Under the pieces are notes generated by a model. The model had not been told where the DNA came from. It did not search any database and worked only from the letters and a program-made list of their open reading frames with translations. The position numbers were made by a program, and so were the translations under genes. DNA of 14,328 bases, taken from contig CANJOX010000036.1 of NCBI GenBank assembly GCA_947475795.1, positions 1 to 14,328 on the forward strand. Direction: 5' to 3'. This DNA is from Gemmatimonadota bacterium (GTDB lineage: Bacteria; Gemmatimonadota; Gemmatimonadetes; Gemmatimonadales; Gemmatimonadaceae). Positions 8,222 to 14,328 of the stretch are shown here, piece after piece (within the stretch, counting starts at the first letter, position 1; the number at the start of each line of letters is the position of its first letter).

Positions 8222-8332
8222 AAATCATGAGGGTCCGGTCTCGGCAGGGGATCAACCGGGGCCCAGCCACGCCGGGAACGCCCGCGCGGTATGTTCCGGC
8301 CGTCCACCCCGTTTCCCCGAATGCGTCGCCGT

Positions 8333-8878
8333 ATGACTGATTTCGATCTCGCCGCGCGGTTTCTCGAGCGCTCGCGCTACTATCTGGGCGTCGAATATCC
8401 CACCAAGATCGCCGCCGCGGTACGTACCGTGCCGCCGGACCGGCTCTGGTGGCGGCCGCACGACGGCGCGAACAGCGTGGGCAATCTGATGGTGCACCTG
8501 GCCGGCAATGTGCGGCAGTGGGTGGTAAGTGGTATCGGGGAGACGGCCGACGTGCGGGACCGCGACGCCGAGTTTGCGGCTACCGGCGGGCTCGATGCGG
8601 AGGAGCTCCTGGCACGGCTGCAGCGCGCCATCGCAGACGCCGACGCCGTGATCGCGGCGCTCGACCCGACCGCCCTGGGCGCACCGCGACGCATTCAGGG
8701 GCGCGACACCAGCGTGTTCGCGGCGCTGTACCATGTGGTGGAGCATTTCGCCGGCCACACCGGCCAGATCATTCTGCTGGCCAAGCAGTTCACGCCCCGG
8801 GCCGTGCGCTTCTACGACGACACGGACGGATTGGCCACGCCGCTGTTCCTCGCCGGCGGAGCACCCGATGTCGCGTAA
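8333..8878 (+). CDS. DinB/DUF1572-family protein (YfiT-like metal-binding fold)
   Basis: 181-aa protein with the DinB four-helix-bundle pattern. ATG at 8333 gives MTDFDLAARFLERS, the usual start of DUF1572 proteins; in-frame ATGs at 8321 and 8291 would add short Arg/Pro-rich extensions, and none has a Shine-Dalgarno. Family signature: EYPTKIAAAVRTVPPDRLWWRPHDGANSVGNL at about 21-52. Putative metal ligands are His55 (MVHLAGN), His138 and His142 (HVVEHFAGHTGQI). DinB proteins often bind Ni or Zn, and some act as thiol-dependent transferases using bacillithiol or mycothiol; the activity here is unknown. The 3' end overlaps the next gene by 11 bp, so both are likely co-transcribed. Confidence 0.88.
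   Translation: MTDFDLAARFLERSRYYLGVEYPTKIAAAVRTVPPDRLWWRPHDGANSVGNLMVHLAGNVRQWVVSGIGETADVRDRDAEFAATGGLDAEELLARLQRAIADADAVIAALDPTALGAPRRIQGRDTSVFAALYHVVEHFAGHTGQIILLAKQFTPRAVRFYDDTDGLATPLFLAGGAPDVA
8858..8861 (+). promoter_or_regulatory. Ribosome binding site deciding the SGNH lipoprotein start
   Basis: GGAG, within GGCGGAG, lies 6 nt before ATG 8868 and inside the upstream DinB coding region. The alternative ATG at 8901 has no such site, so 8868 is preferred. Confidence 0.6.
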
Positions 8879-9752
8879 CGCTCACGGCAACGATCTCGCG
8901 ATGCGGCGGCGCCCCGGAAGCGCATCCACACGGCTCACCGGCCTCTGGACCGGCCTGCTCGCCGCCCTCCTGATCGCCTGCGGCGGCGGCGGCGCATCCA
9001 CCGGTGTCACCACGGGGTCGCCCACCGGGTCGCCCACGGGGACGCCGGGCGGCGGGACCAGCACGCCCGTCACCCGCATCCTCTGGGTCGGCAACAGCTA
9101 CACGTACGTGAACGACCTGCCGGCGCTCCTGACCGCGCTCAGCACCACCGCCGGGCGGTCGCCGCTGCCGTCCATCACCACCGTCCTCGACGGCGGCCAA
9201 TCGCTCAAGGGCGCCGCAGGGCGCGCGGATATCGGCACCGTCATGGCCCGCGGCTGGGACATCGTGGTACTGCAGGAGCAGAGCACCACGCCGATCACCG
9301 CACCCGACACCATGTTGCGCTACGGCACCCAACTGGGCGAGATGGCCAAGCGGGCCGGCGCCAAGGTGCTGCTGTTCCAGACGTGGCCGGCCGGCGACGC
9401 CACACCGAGTGCGACCGCGATCCGCGCGGCCTACGACCAGCTGGCCCGCGCAATCGGGGCAACCGTCGTGCCCGTGGGTGACGCCTGGCTGCAGCTGATG
9501 ACAGCGCGCCCCGATCTTGCACTGTATCAGGACGACGGCAGCCACCCCACCGCGATCGGGACGTACCTCGCGGCGTGTGTCTTTCACAACCTGCTGCACA
9601 ACCAGTCCGCCATCGGACTGGCCCGCGAGAGCTACTCGGTGCGCACCAACCGGTACGCCGGCGGTCTGGTGGAGCCCATCGTCAAGATTCCGCTCGACGC
9701 GGCCGTCGCCCTCGCGGCGCAACAGGCCGCGGATCGCGCGACGGGCCGGTAG
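8868..9752 (+). CDS. SGNH/GDSL-hydrolase-like lipoprotein (DUF4886-like)
   Basis: 294-aa predicted lipid-anchored hydrolase. Start ATG 8868 has a GGAG site and overlaps the DinB gene by 11 bp; ATG 8901 would give a shorter signal peptide. Lipobox LIAC puts the lipidated cysteine at residue 38 (27 from the later start). Next comes a flexible Gly/Ser/Thr/Pro linker (about 39-69) partly made of a short tandem DNA repeat. The hydrolase domain starts at ILWVGNSYT, where Ser77 is the probable nucleophile. It continues with VVLQEQS (about 133-139, in place of the usual block III) and ends with DDGSHP, where Asp223 and His226 are the likely catalytic partners. The layout fits SGNH esterases acting on acyl or acetyl esters at the cell surface. 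The substrate cannot be read from sequence. The stop lies just before a hairpin at the junction with the convergent acyl-CoA ligase. Confidence 0.87.
   Translation: MSRNAHGNDLAMRRRPGSASTRLTGLWTGLLAALLIACGGGGASTGVTTGSPTGSPTGTPGGGTSTPVTRILWVGNSYTYVNDLPALLTALSTTAGRSPLPSITTVLDGGQSLKGAAGRADIGTVMARGWDIVVLQEQSTTPITAPDTMLRYGTQLGEMAKRAGAKVLLFQTWPAGDATPSATAIRAAYDQLARAIGATVVPVGDAWLQLMTARPDLALYQDDGSHPTAIGTYLAACVFHNLLHNQSAIGLARESYSVRTNRYAGGLVEPIVKIPLDAAVALAAQQAADRATGR
9015..9050 (+). repeat. 12-bp tandem repeat in lipoprotein linker
   Basis: Two near-identical 12-mers (GGGTCGCCCACC and GGGTCGCCCACG) are followed by a decayed third unit. They encode the GSPT-GSPT-GTPG linker after the lipidated cysteine. 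The repeat is in frame, so changes in copy number would alter linker length without disrupting the gene. Confidence 0.7.
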
Positions 9753-9765
9753 GCGGGCCACAACG

Positions 9766-9799
9766 GGTGCCGGTGCATGTGACCTACTGCACCGCCACC
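9766..9799. terminator. Hairpin between convergent SGNH lipoprotein and acyl-CoA ligase genes
   Basis: A 12-bp stem with one C-C mismatch: GGTGCCGGTGCA (9766-9777), a 10-nt loop, then TGCACCGCCACC (9788-9799). The ligase stop codon (9784-9786) is inside the loop. There is no T-run on either side, so it is not a textbook intrinsic terminator, but its place suggests a bidirectional transcription barrier or 3'-end stabiliser. Confidence 0.5.
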
Positions 9800-11355
9800 G
9801 CGCCCCGGCCGCCGCGCAGCACGTACTTCTGAATTTTGCCGGTCGCGGTCTTCGGAAGCTCGCTCAGGAAGGTGACCCCCTTGGGGATCTTGAAGCCCGC
9901 CAGCCGCTCGCGCGCGAAGGCGTCCACCTCCTCGGCCGTGACCATCGCGTCGGGCTTGCGCACCACGAAGGCGTGCGGGGCCTCGCCCCACTTCTCGTGC
10001 GGCAGGCCCACCACGGCCACCTCCTGCACCGCCGGATGCCGGAGCAGCACGCCCTCGATTTCCACCGAGGAGATGTTCTCGCCGCCGCTGATGATGACGT
10101 CCTTGATGCGGTCGCGGATTTCCATGTAACCGTCGGGGTGCACCACCGCCGCGTCGCCGGAATGAAACCAGCCTCCCATCATCGCGCGCGCGGTGGCCTC
10201 GGGGTCACGGTAGTAGCCATCCATCACCACGTTCCCGCGCACCACGATCTCCCCCACGGTCGCGCCGTCGCGCGGCACCGGCGCGCCGTGCTCGTCGATC
10301 ACGCGCAATTCACCCGACGTGATCAGCTCCACCCCCTGCCGTGCCTTGAGCGTGGCACGCTCGGCCGCCGCCAGCCCCGCGTGTTCGGGACGCGGCTCAC
10401 TCACGCTTATCAGCGGTGACACTTCGGTGAGGCCATACACGTGCGTGATCGTCCATCCCAGTTCCTCTTCCACGCGCTCGATTGTGTGTGCGGCCGGGGC
10501 CGCACCGGCGGTCAGCACACGCACGCCGCGCGGGGCCCGCACGCGCAGCGCCGCCGGAGCATTGGCGATCATGATGAGCACCGTCGGGGCCGCGCACAGC
10601 ATCGTGCCGCGCTCCTGCTGCAGCGTCTGGAACACCGTGGGCGCATCGACTTTGCGCACGCACACATGCGTGCCGCCCACTGCCGTCACGATCCACACGA
10701 ACGTCCAGCCGTTGGCGTGAAACATCGGCAGCGTCCACAGATAGCGATCGGCACACGTCATGGGATGATGCACCAGCGTGCCTACGGCGTTCACCCACGC
10801 ATTGCGGTGTGTGATCATCACGCCCTTCGGTTGTGCCGTCGTACCGCTGGTGTAGTTGATCGCGAGCAGATCACTCTCGGTCATGACTGGCCGCACGAAC
10901 GAGGGCTCCGCCGACGCCAGCAGCGCCTCGTAGTCCAGCCATCCGTCACCGCCCCCTTCCAGCGCCACGAAGTGCTCTACCGCCGTCATCTCGTGGCGCA
11001 CGCTGTCCACGAGCTCGAGAAAGTCGGCGTGCACACATAGCACGCGACTCCCCGAGTGGTTCACCATGTACACCCAGTCGGCGGGGAGCAGCCGGAAGTT
11101 GAGCGGCACAATCGCGGCGCCCGCCTGCGGCACCGCGTAGTACCCTTCCAGATGCGCGTGCGTGTTCGGCGCGATGTACGCCACCCGATCCCCCGGGGCC
11201 ACCCCCAGCGTCTGCAGCGCCTGCGACCATCGGTCGCACCGCGCCAGAAACTCGGCGTACGTCCACCGCTGCTCGCCATCCACCACGGCCTCACGGTCAC
11301 CGTAGAGCGCACGCGCACGACGGGCAAAGTCCATCGGCGTCAGCGGAACCTGCAT
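9784..11355 (-). CDS. Acyl-CoA synthetase / fatty-acid-CoA ligase (AMP-binding family)
   Basis: 523-aa cytoplasmic enzyme of the ANL superfamily that activates a carboxylic acid with ATP to an acyl-adenylate, then to an acyl-CoA. The ATG at 11355 has AGGTG five nt upstream. All core motifs are present: P-loop YTSGTTAQPKGV (168-179), YGLTE (307-311), GWFHSGD ending in Asp401, hinge region DRIKD (415-419) with ISGGENISSVEIE, and catalytic Lys507 in PKTATGK. The length and the KVDAPTVFQTLQQERGTMLCAAPTVL region fit the medium/long-chain group of COG0318 (AlkK-like), but chain length or aromatic preference cannot be told from sequence. No signal peptide is present. The gene is monocistronic on this strand, divergent from the alpha/beta-hydrolase lipoprotein gene and convergent with the SGNH lipoprotein gene. 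Confidence 0.95.
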   Translation of the reverse strand: MQVPLTPMDFARRARALYGDREAVVDGEQRWTYAEFLARCDRWSQALQTLGVAPGDRVAYIAPNTHAHLEGYYAVPQAGAAIVPLNFRLLPADWVYMVNHSGSRVLCVHADFLELVDSVRHEMTAVEHFVALEGGGDGWLDYEALLASAEPSFVRPVMTESDLLAINYTSGTTAQPKGVMITHRNAWVNAVGTLVHHPMTCADRYLWTLPMFHANGWTFVWIVTAVGGTHVCVRKVDAPTVFQTLQQERGTMLCAAPTVLIMIANAPAALRVRAPRGVRVLTAGAAPAAHTIERVEEELGWTITHVYGLTEVSPLISVSEPRPEHAGLAAAERATLKARQGVELITSGELRVIDEHGAPVPRDGATVGEIVVRGNVVMDGYYRDPEATARAMMGGWFHSGDAAVVHPDGYMEIRDRIKDVIISGGENISSVEIEGVLLRHPAVQEVAVVGLPHEKWGEAPHAFVVRKPDAMVTAEEVDAFARERLAGFKIPKGVTFLSELPKTATGKIQKYVLRGGRGAVAVQ

Positions 11356-11389
11356 GGTGGCACCTGCGGCAAGGGGATAGCGCCGGTCG

Positions 11390-11465
11390 CTGCCGGCAGG
11401 GAATTTCCGATGCTACCGGGGAATGACAACGTCGGCAACCCGCGTCACGTGATCGGCGCATGCGC
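11390..11465. promoter_or_regulatory. Palindrome cluster in divergent promoter region
   Basis: Four perfect palindromes lie between the divergent ligase and hydrolase genes: CTGCCGGCAG (11390-11399), GGAATTTCC (11400-11408, odd centre), TCACGTGA (11445-11452) and GCGCATGCGC (11456-11465). The first two abut and the last two are 3 bp apart. Such pairs could be operators for a dimeric repressor (for example TetR-type), but no known consensus is recognised and no clear promoter boxes were found. Confidence 0.4.
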
Positions 11466-11508
11466 ACCGGCGACAGCGGGCGGCACAGCGTCGAGGGTCC
11501 CACACCGC

Positions 11509-11513
11509 GAGGA
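11509..11513 (+). promoter_or_regulatory. Ribosome binding site deciding the alpha/beta-hydrolase lipoprotein start
   Basis: GAGGA ends 4 nt before ATG 11518. The frame is open far upstream into the divergent gene, so this site together with the signal peptide fixes the start. Confidence 0.7.
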
Positions 11514-11517
11514 ACAG

Positions 11518-12516
11518 ATGCACGTCACCAGGCTGGTCACACCATACGTGTTGGGTCTCCTGCTCGTGGGGTGCGGGACGAGGTCGTCCGGCAACGTACC
11601 AACCGCACCGCCGACATCGCCGCCGGCACTGCCCCCCTCAGTGGTCCGCCAGATCCTCCCGGCGGCCACCGATGCCGGCATCGATACCGGCAATGATCCG
11701 CACGTGGCCGTGAACCCCAGCCCCGCGGCAACCGCTCGCGGCAAGCTGTTCGTCTTCCTCCCGGGCACCGGTGCCGTGCCCACGATGCAGCAGCTCGTCC
11801 TTGGCACCGCCGCCACGCGCGGCTATCACGCCGTCGGGCTCACCTATCCCAATCCCACGGCCGTTGGCGTGCTCTGTGCCGACGACGTCGATCCCGACTG
11901 CTTCTGGGATGTGCGCCGGGAAGTCATTACCGGCCTCAACACGAGCCTCCGGATTCAGGTCACGTCGGCAAACGCCATCGTGAATCGTCTGGGAAAGCTG
12001 CTGCAGTATCTGCAGACCCAGTTCCCCACTGAAGGCTGGGGACAATATCTGGTCAATGGCACCGTGGACTGGTCGCGCGTCACGCTGGCCGGGCACTCGC
12101 AAGGCGGAGGCCATGTGGGGGTGCTGGCGAAACTCGTCGCGCTGGACCGCGCCGTGTATTTCTCCTCACCGGCCGATTGGCGTCAGGTGGCCAATGCACC
12201 CGCCACGTGGCTCAGTCGGCCAAACGTGACGTTGGCCAGCCGGCAGTATGCGTTCATTCACGAGCAGGACCAGCTCGTCCCCGTGGCGCAGGCGCTCGCC
12301 AACTGGCGTGCGCTGGGGCTGGAGGCCCTTGGCGCCGTAACCACGATCGACGGCGCCACCGCGCCCTTTGGCAATAGCCACCAGCTCACCACGCGCAGCG
12401 TCCCTCTCCTGGCCGGATCGTATCATGGCGCCACCGTGGTGGACGCGGCCACCCCGCGCACCACATCAGGGGCGCCGGCACTCGAACCCGTGTGGATCTA
12501 TCTGGCGCTGCCGTAA
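11518..12516 (+). CDS. Alpha/beta-hydrolase lipoprotein (lipase/esterase-like)
   Basis: 332-aa predicted surface hydrolase. Signal peptide MHVTRLVTPYVLGLLLVGC has lipobox L-V-G-C with Cys19, followed by a Pro/Thr-rich linker (about 21-42). The fold starts with KLFVFLPGTGAVPTMQQLVL (about 76-95), the strand plus oxyanion loop. The nucleophile elbow is GHSQGG with Ser194 (LAGHSQGGGHVGVLA). The likely acid is Asp251 in HEQDQLVPV. The catalytic His is probably His303 (GSYHGATVVD), with His288 (NSHQLTT) as alternative. Two cysteines (VLCADDVDPDCFW) could form a disulfide, which fits an exported protein. It resembles bacterial lipase-like proteins of the BPSS1187 type from memory only. The substrate is unknown. 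It is divergent from the acyl-CoA ligase and ends 20 bp before the convergent lysR-type gene. Confidence 0.88.
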   Translation: MHVTRLVTPYVLGLLLVGCGTRSSGNVPTAPPTSPPALPPSVVRQILPAATDAGIDTGNDPHVAVNPSPAATARGKLFVFLPGTGAVPTMQQLVLGTAATRGYHAVGLTYPNPTAVGVLCADDVDPDCFWDVRREVITGLNTSLRIQVTSANAIVNRLGKLLQYLQTQFPTEGWGQYLVNGTVDWSRVTLAGHSQGGGHVGVLAKLVALDRAVYFSSPADWRQVANAPATWLSRPNVTLASRQYAFIHEQDQLVPVAQALANWRALGLEALGAVTTIDGATAPFGNSHQLTTRSVPLLAGSYHGATVVDAATPRTTSGAPALEPVWIYLALP

Positions 12517-12536
12517 CGCCCTGCTCTGCCCGCCCC

Positions 12537-13415
12537 TCACAGCCACTCGCCCGGAAACGCGTCCTTCAAGAACCGCATGAACACCTTCACGCGCGCGCTC
12601 GCATGTCGTGTGGACGGATGCAGTACCCACAGCTCGGTACTGGGATCGGTGGACGGCCCCCAGCACACCAGCCGCCCCGCCGCCAGGTCATCCGCCACGA
12701 GCAGGCGCGGCAGCTTCGCAGCGCCGATGCCGGTCAGCACCGCATCGCGCATCATGGTGAGCGTGGGTAGCGCCAGCACCGGCCGCGTATGGATGTCGCG
12801 GGTGGAATCTCCGGCGATCGTCCAGATCGCGGATGGCTTCGTACCATTCCGCACCACCACCGGCACCGGGTCGGTGGGGCCACGCGCCGCCGACGGCGCG
12901 GGAAACGACGGCGCCGCCACGATCAACAGCTGGTCGCGCACGAAGCAGCGCCCCACCAACGCGGAGTCCGGCTTGGGATTCACGCGAATCACTGCGTCGT
13001 ATCCCTCGCGCACCAGATCCACCGCCCGATCCTCCGAGGTCACGGTGAGCGTCACGTCAGGGTAGGCCGCACTGAACTGCGCCGCGAGGCGCCCCATCAG
13101 CATATGACCGAAGAGTGTCGGAACATTCACCCGCAATGGTCCGCGAGGGCGTGCCGCCACGTCCCGCACCATGTCGGCCGACTCGGCGATGTCACTCAAC
13201 AGCCCCGCCGTGCGCGCAAACAGCAGCTCCCCTTCTTCGGTGAGGCGGACCGACCGGGGGCCGCGCTCGAAGAGGCGCACCCCCAGACTGGCCTCGAGCT
13301 CCATCACCTTGCGGGACAGGGTCGCCTTCGGTCGCCCACTCGCTCGGCTCGCGTTCGCGAAGCCCCCGTGCGCAGCCACCAGGACAAAGTCGGACAGATC
13401 GTCGAGGTTCATCAT
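12537..13415 (-). CDS. LysR-family transcriptional regulator
   Basis: 292-aa DNA-binding regulator. Two adjacent ATGs (13415 and 13412) are possible, with GGA a few bases upstream. The N-terminal winged HTH (about 1-62) has the family signature: FVLVAAHGGFANASRASGRPKATLSRKVMELEASLGVRLFERGPRSVRLTEEGE, with the recognition helix around KATLSRKVMELE. Residues about 92-292 form the periplasmic-binding-protein-like effector domain (GPLRVNVPTLFGHMLM, YDAVIRVN, TLTMMRDAVLTGIGAAKLPRLL). The ligand is unknown. It is divergent from the NmrA-like gene; the shared region has a promoter for this gene and an overlapping inverted repeat, which suggests autorepression and control of the neighbour. It is closest in style to the CrgA/PecT-like LysR group that often pairs with oxidoreductases. 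Confidence 0.96.
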   Translation of the reverse strand: MMNLDDLSDFVLVAAHGGFANASRASGRPKATLSRKVMELEASLGVRLFERGPRSVRLTEEGELLFARTAGLLSDIAESADMVRDVAARPRGPLRVNVPTLFGHMLMGRLAAQFSAAYPDVTLTVTSEDRAVDLVREGYDAVIRVNPKPDSALVGRCFVRDQLLIVAAPSFPAPSAARGPTDPVPVVVRNGTKPSAIWTIAGDSTRDIHTRPVLALPTLTMMRDAVLTGIGAAKLPRLLVADDLAAGRLVCWGPSTDPSTELWVLHPSTRHASARVKVFMRFLKDAFPGEWL

Positions 13416-13442
13416 CGTTCCATTTATGAGACGCTAGATCTC

Positions 13443-13472
13443 ATTTTACCCAATTGTACACCGGTTTTGCAA
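13443..13472 (-). promoter_or_regulatory. Predicted sigma70-type promoter of the lysR-family gene
   Basis: On the minus strand, -35 TTGCAA (13467-13472; 4 of 6 consensus bases), an 18-bp spacer and -10 TAAAAT (13443-13448; 5 of 6) point toward the start at 13415. The surrounding sequence is clearly less GC-rich than the coding DNA. Confidence 0.6.
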
Positions 13473-13485
13473 CGCTGACATTGCA
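13468..13485. promoter_or_regulatory. Inverted repeat, candidate LysR-type operator
   Basis: TGCAA-N8-TTGCA is a perfect dyad of 18 bp overlapping the -35 box of the divergent lysR-type gene and lying 66 bp before the NmrA-like start. It has the size of a LysR box, where dyads with a T-N11-A core are common. Binding here would block the regulator's own promoter and could activate the divergent gene. Confidence 0.5.
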
Positions 13486-13539
13486 TCGTCAACGTCGGGT
13501 CACCGACCATCTCGCCGATCGCGGCGCGCACGCTTTTCC

Positions 13540-13543
13540 GGAG
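13540..13543 (+). promoter_or_regulatory. Ribosome binding site of the NmrA-like gene
   Basis: GGAG lies 7 nt before ATG 13551 and supports that start. Confidence 0.65.
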
Positions 13544-13550
13544 TTCTTGC

Positions 13551-14328
13551 ATGGCTATTCTCGTGACTGGTGCCACGGGCACCGTGGGCGCGCCGCTGCT
13601 GCGGCATCTGTCGGACCAGGGCGTCGAGGTCCGGGCGCTCACCCGCGATCCCGCCAAGGCCTTGTTTCCCGATGGCGTCGTGCCGGTGGCCGGCGATCTG
13701 CTGGACGTGGTCTCCATGCGCGCCGCGCTCACCGGCGTGCGCACGCTCTTTCTGCTCAACGCCGTGGTGCCGCAGGAACTCACGCAATCCATGCTCACGC
13801 TCAATCTCGCCCACGAGGCGGGCATTCAGCGTGTGGTGTACCTGTCGGTGTTCAACAGCGACCTCTGCACCAACGTGCCGCACTTTGCGGCGAAGTACAC
13901 CATCGAACGCATGATCGAGCAGTACGACATGGCGGCCACCATCCTGCGCCCGAACTGCTTCATGCAGAACGACGCCGCATTCTTCAAGGATGCGCTCATG
14001 GGGCCGGGACTTTATCCGTTCCCGATCGGCGACCGCGGCGTGTCGATGGTCGACGTGGGAGACATCGCGGAGATTGCGGCCGGCGCGCTGCTGCAGCGCG
14101 AGCGGAGCGACGCACGGCTGCCGCGCGAGGTCATCAATCTCGTCGGCCCCGAGGCGCTCACCGGCGCCAGCGTCGCAGTCATCTGGTCCACCCTTTTGAA
14201 CAAGCCCGTGCACTACACCGGTGGTGATACCACGGCCTTCGAGCAGCGGCTGGCGCATCATGCGCCCAGCTGGATGGCGATGGACATGCGCCTGATGCTC
14301 AACCGCTTCCAGTCCGATGGCATGCGCG
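13551..14328 (+). CDS. NmrA-like NAD(P)-binding protein (atypical SDR), 3' end outside window
   Basis: 259 codons are visible and the frame runs off the window end without a stop. The N terminus MAILVTGATGTVGAPLLRHL is a Rossmann dinucleotide-binding motif (G7-x2-G10-x2-G13). Then follow ALTRDP (about 32-37, where an Arg after the second strand favours NADP), VAGDLLD, TLFLLNAVVP and a YLSVFNSDL strand. NmrA/HSCARG-type proteins often lack the SDR YxxxK pair; here FAAKYTIERMIEQYDMAATILRPNCFMQN has the usual NmrA pattern of an ERxI helix followed by ILRP. Such proteins are quinone or flavin-like reductases, or redox-sensing regulators that bind NAD(P). Expression is probably governed by the divergent LysR-type regulator. 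The exact substrate is unknown. Confidence 0.93.
   Translation, partial: MAILVTGATGTVGAPLLRHLSDQGVEVRALTRDPAKALFPDGVVPVAGDLLDVVSMRAALTGVRTLFLLNAVVPQELTQSMLTLNLAHEAGIQRVVYLSVFNSDLCTNVPHFAAKYTIERMIEQYDMAATILRPNCFMQNDAAFFKDALMGPGLYPFPIGDRGVSMVDVGDIAEIAAGALLQRERSDARLPREVINLVGPEALTGASVAVIWSTLLNKPVHYTGGDTTAFEQRLAHHAPSWMAMDMRLMLNRFQSDGMR

Noticed and set aside
10441..11040. Open frame antisense to the acyl-CoA ligase
   Set aside because: It is opposite conserved ANL motifs and has no domain of its own.
13416..13550. A matching + strand promoter for the NmrA-like gene
   Set aside because: TTGTAC and TTGCAA were tried as -35 boxes, but no acceptable -10 box lies at 16-18 bp; the promoter may depend on the activator, so none was called.

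Overview
The window is GC-rich bacterial chromosomal DNA with strong GC preference at third codon positions. It holds twelve protein-coding genes and almost no non-coding space; no gene-free stretch reaches 300 bases. The set (a GAF-PAS hybrid kinase, many lipoproteins, a secreted TPR protein, a DUF1572-type DinB protein, few strong Shine-Dalgarno sites) suggests an environmental Gram-negative bacterium. Gemmatimonadota is my best guess, but this is an impression of style and no marker gene proves it. I see no tRNA, rRNA, CRISPR array, insertion sequence or phage gene.

Left part (1-4138, + strand): the 3' portion of a large hybrid sensor histidine kinase (GAF, PAS, HisKA, HATPase, degenerate receiver, true receiver, HPt). 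After 40 bp comes a response regulator with a c-di-GMP phosphodiesterase (EAL) output. Together they read as a phosphorelay controlling c-di-GMP breakdown. A 15-codon ORF exactly bridges the two genes by stop/start overlaps.

Middle (4118-8145): a convergently transcribed, probably membrane-anchored class I methyltransferase overlaps the EAL gene by 21 bp. Divergent from it is a two-gene unit: a lipoprotein of unknown function followed after 4 bp by a secreted TPR protein. A small SHOCT-like protein lies convergent to that unit.

Right-middle (8146-12516): an AT-rich divergent intergenic region leads to a DinB/DUF1572 protein, whose gene overlaps that of an SGNH-hydrolase-like lipoprotein. A hairpin sits at the convergent junction with a fatty-acyl-CoA-ligase-type enzyme. 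A palindrome-rich divergent region separates the ligase from an alpha/beta-hydrolase lipoprotein. Two surface esterase-like lipoproteins flanking an acyl-CoA ligase could form an ester-scavenging set, but this is only inference.

Right end (12537-14328): a LysR-type regulator and a divergent NmrA-like NAD(P)-binding protein (cut by the window end) share an intergenic region. That region holds a convincing lysR promoter and an overlapping inverted repeat, a classical LysR-regulated pair.

No wholly new system could be shown. The most interesting leads are the mini-ORF relay between the kinase and EAL genes, the unrecognised lipoprotein/TPR pair, and the palindrome clusters in two divergent promoter regions.
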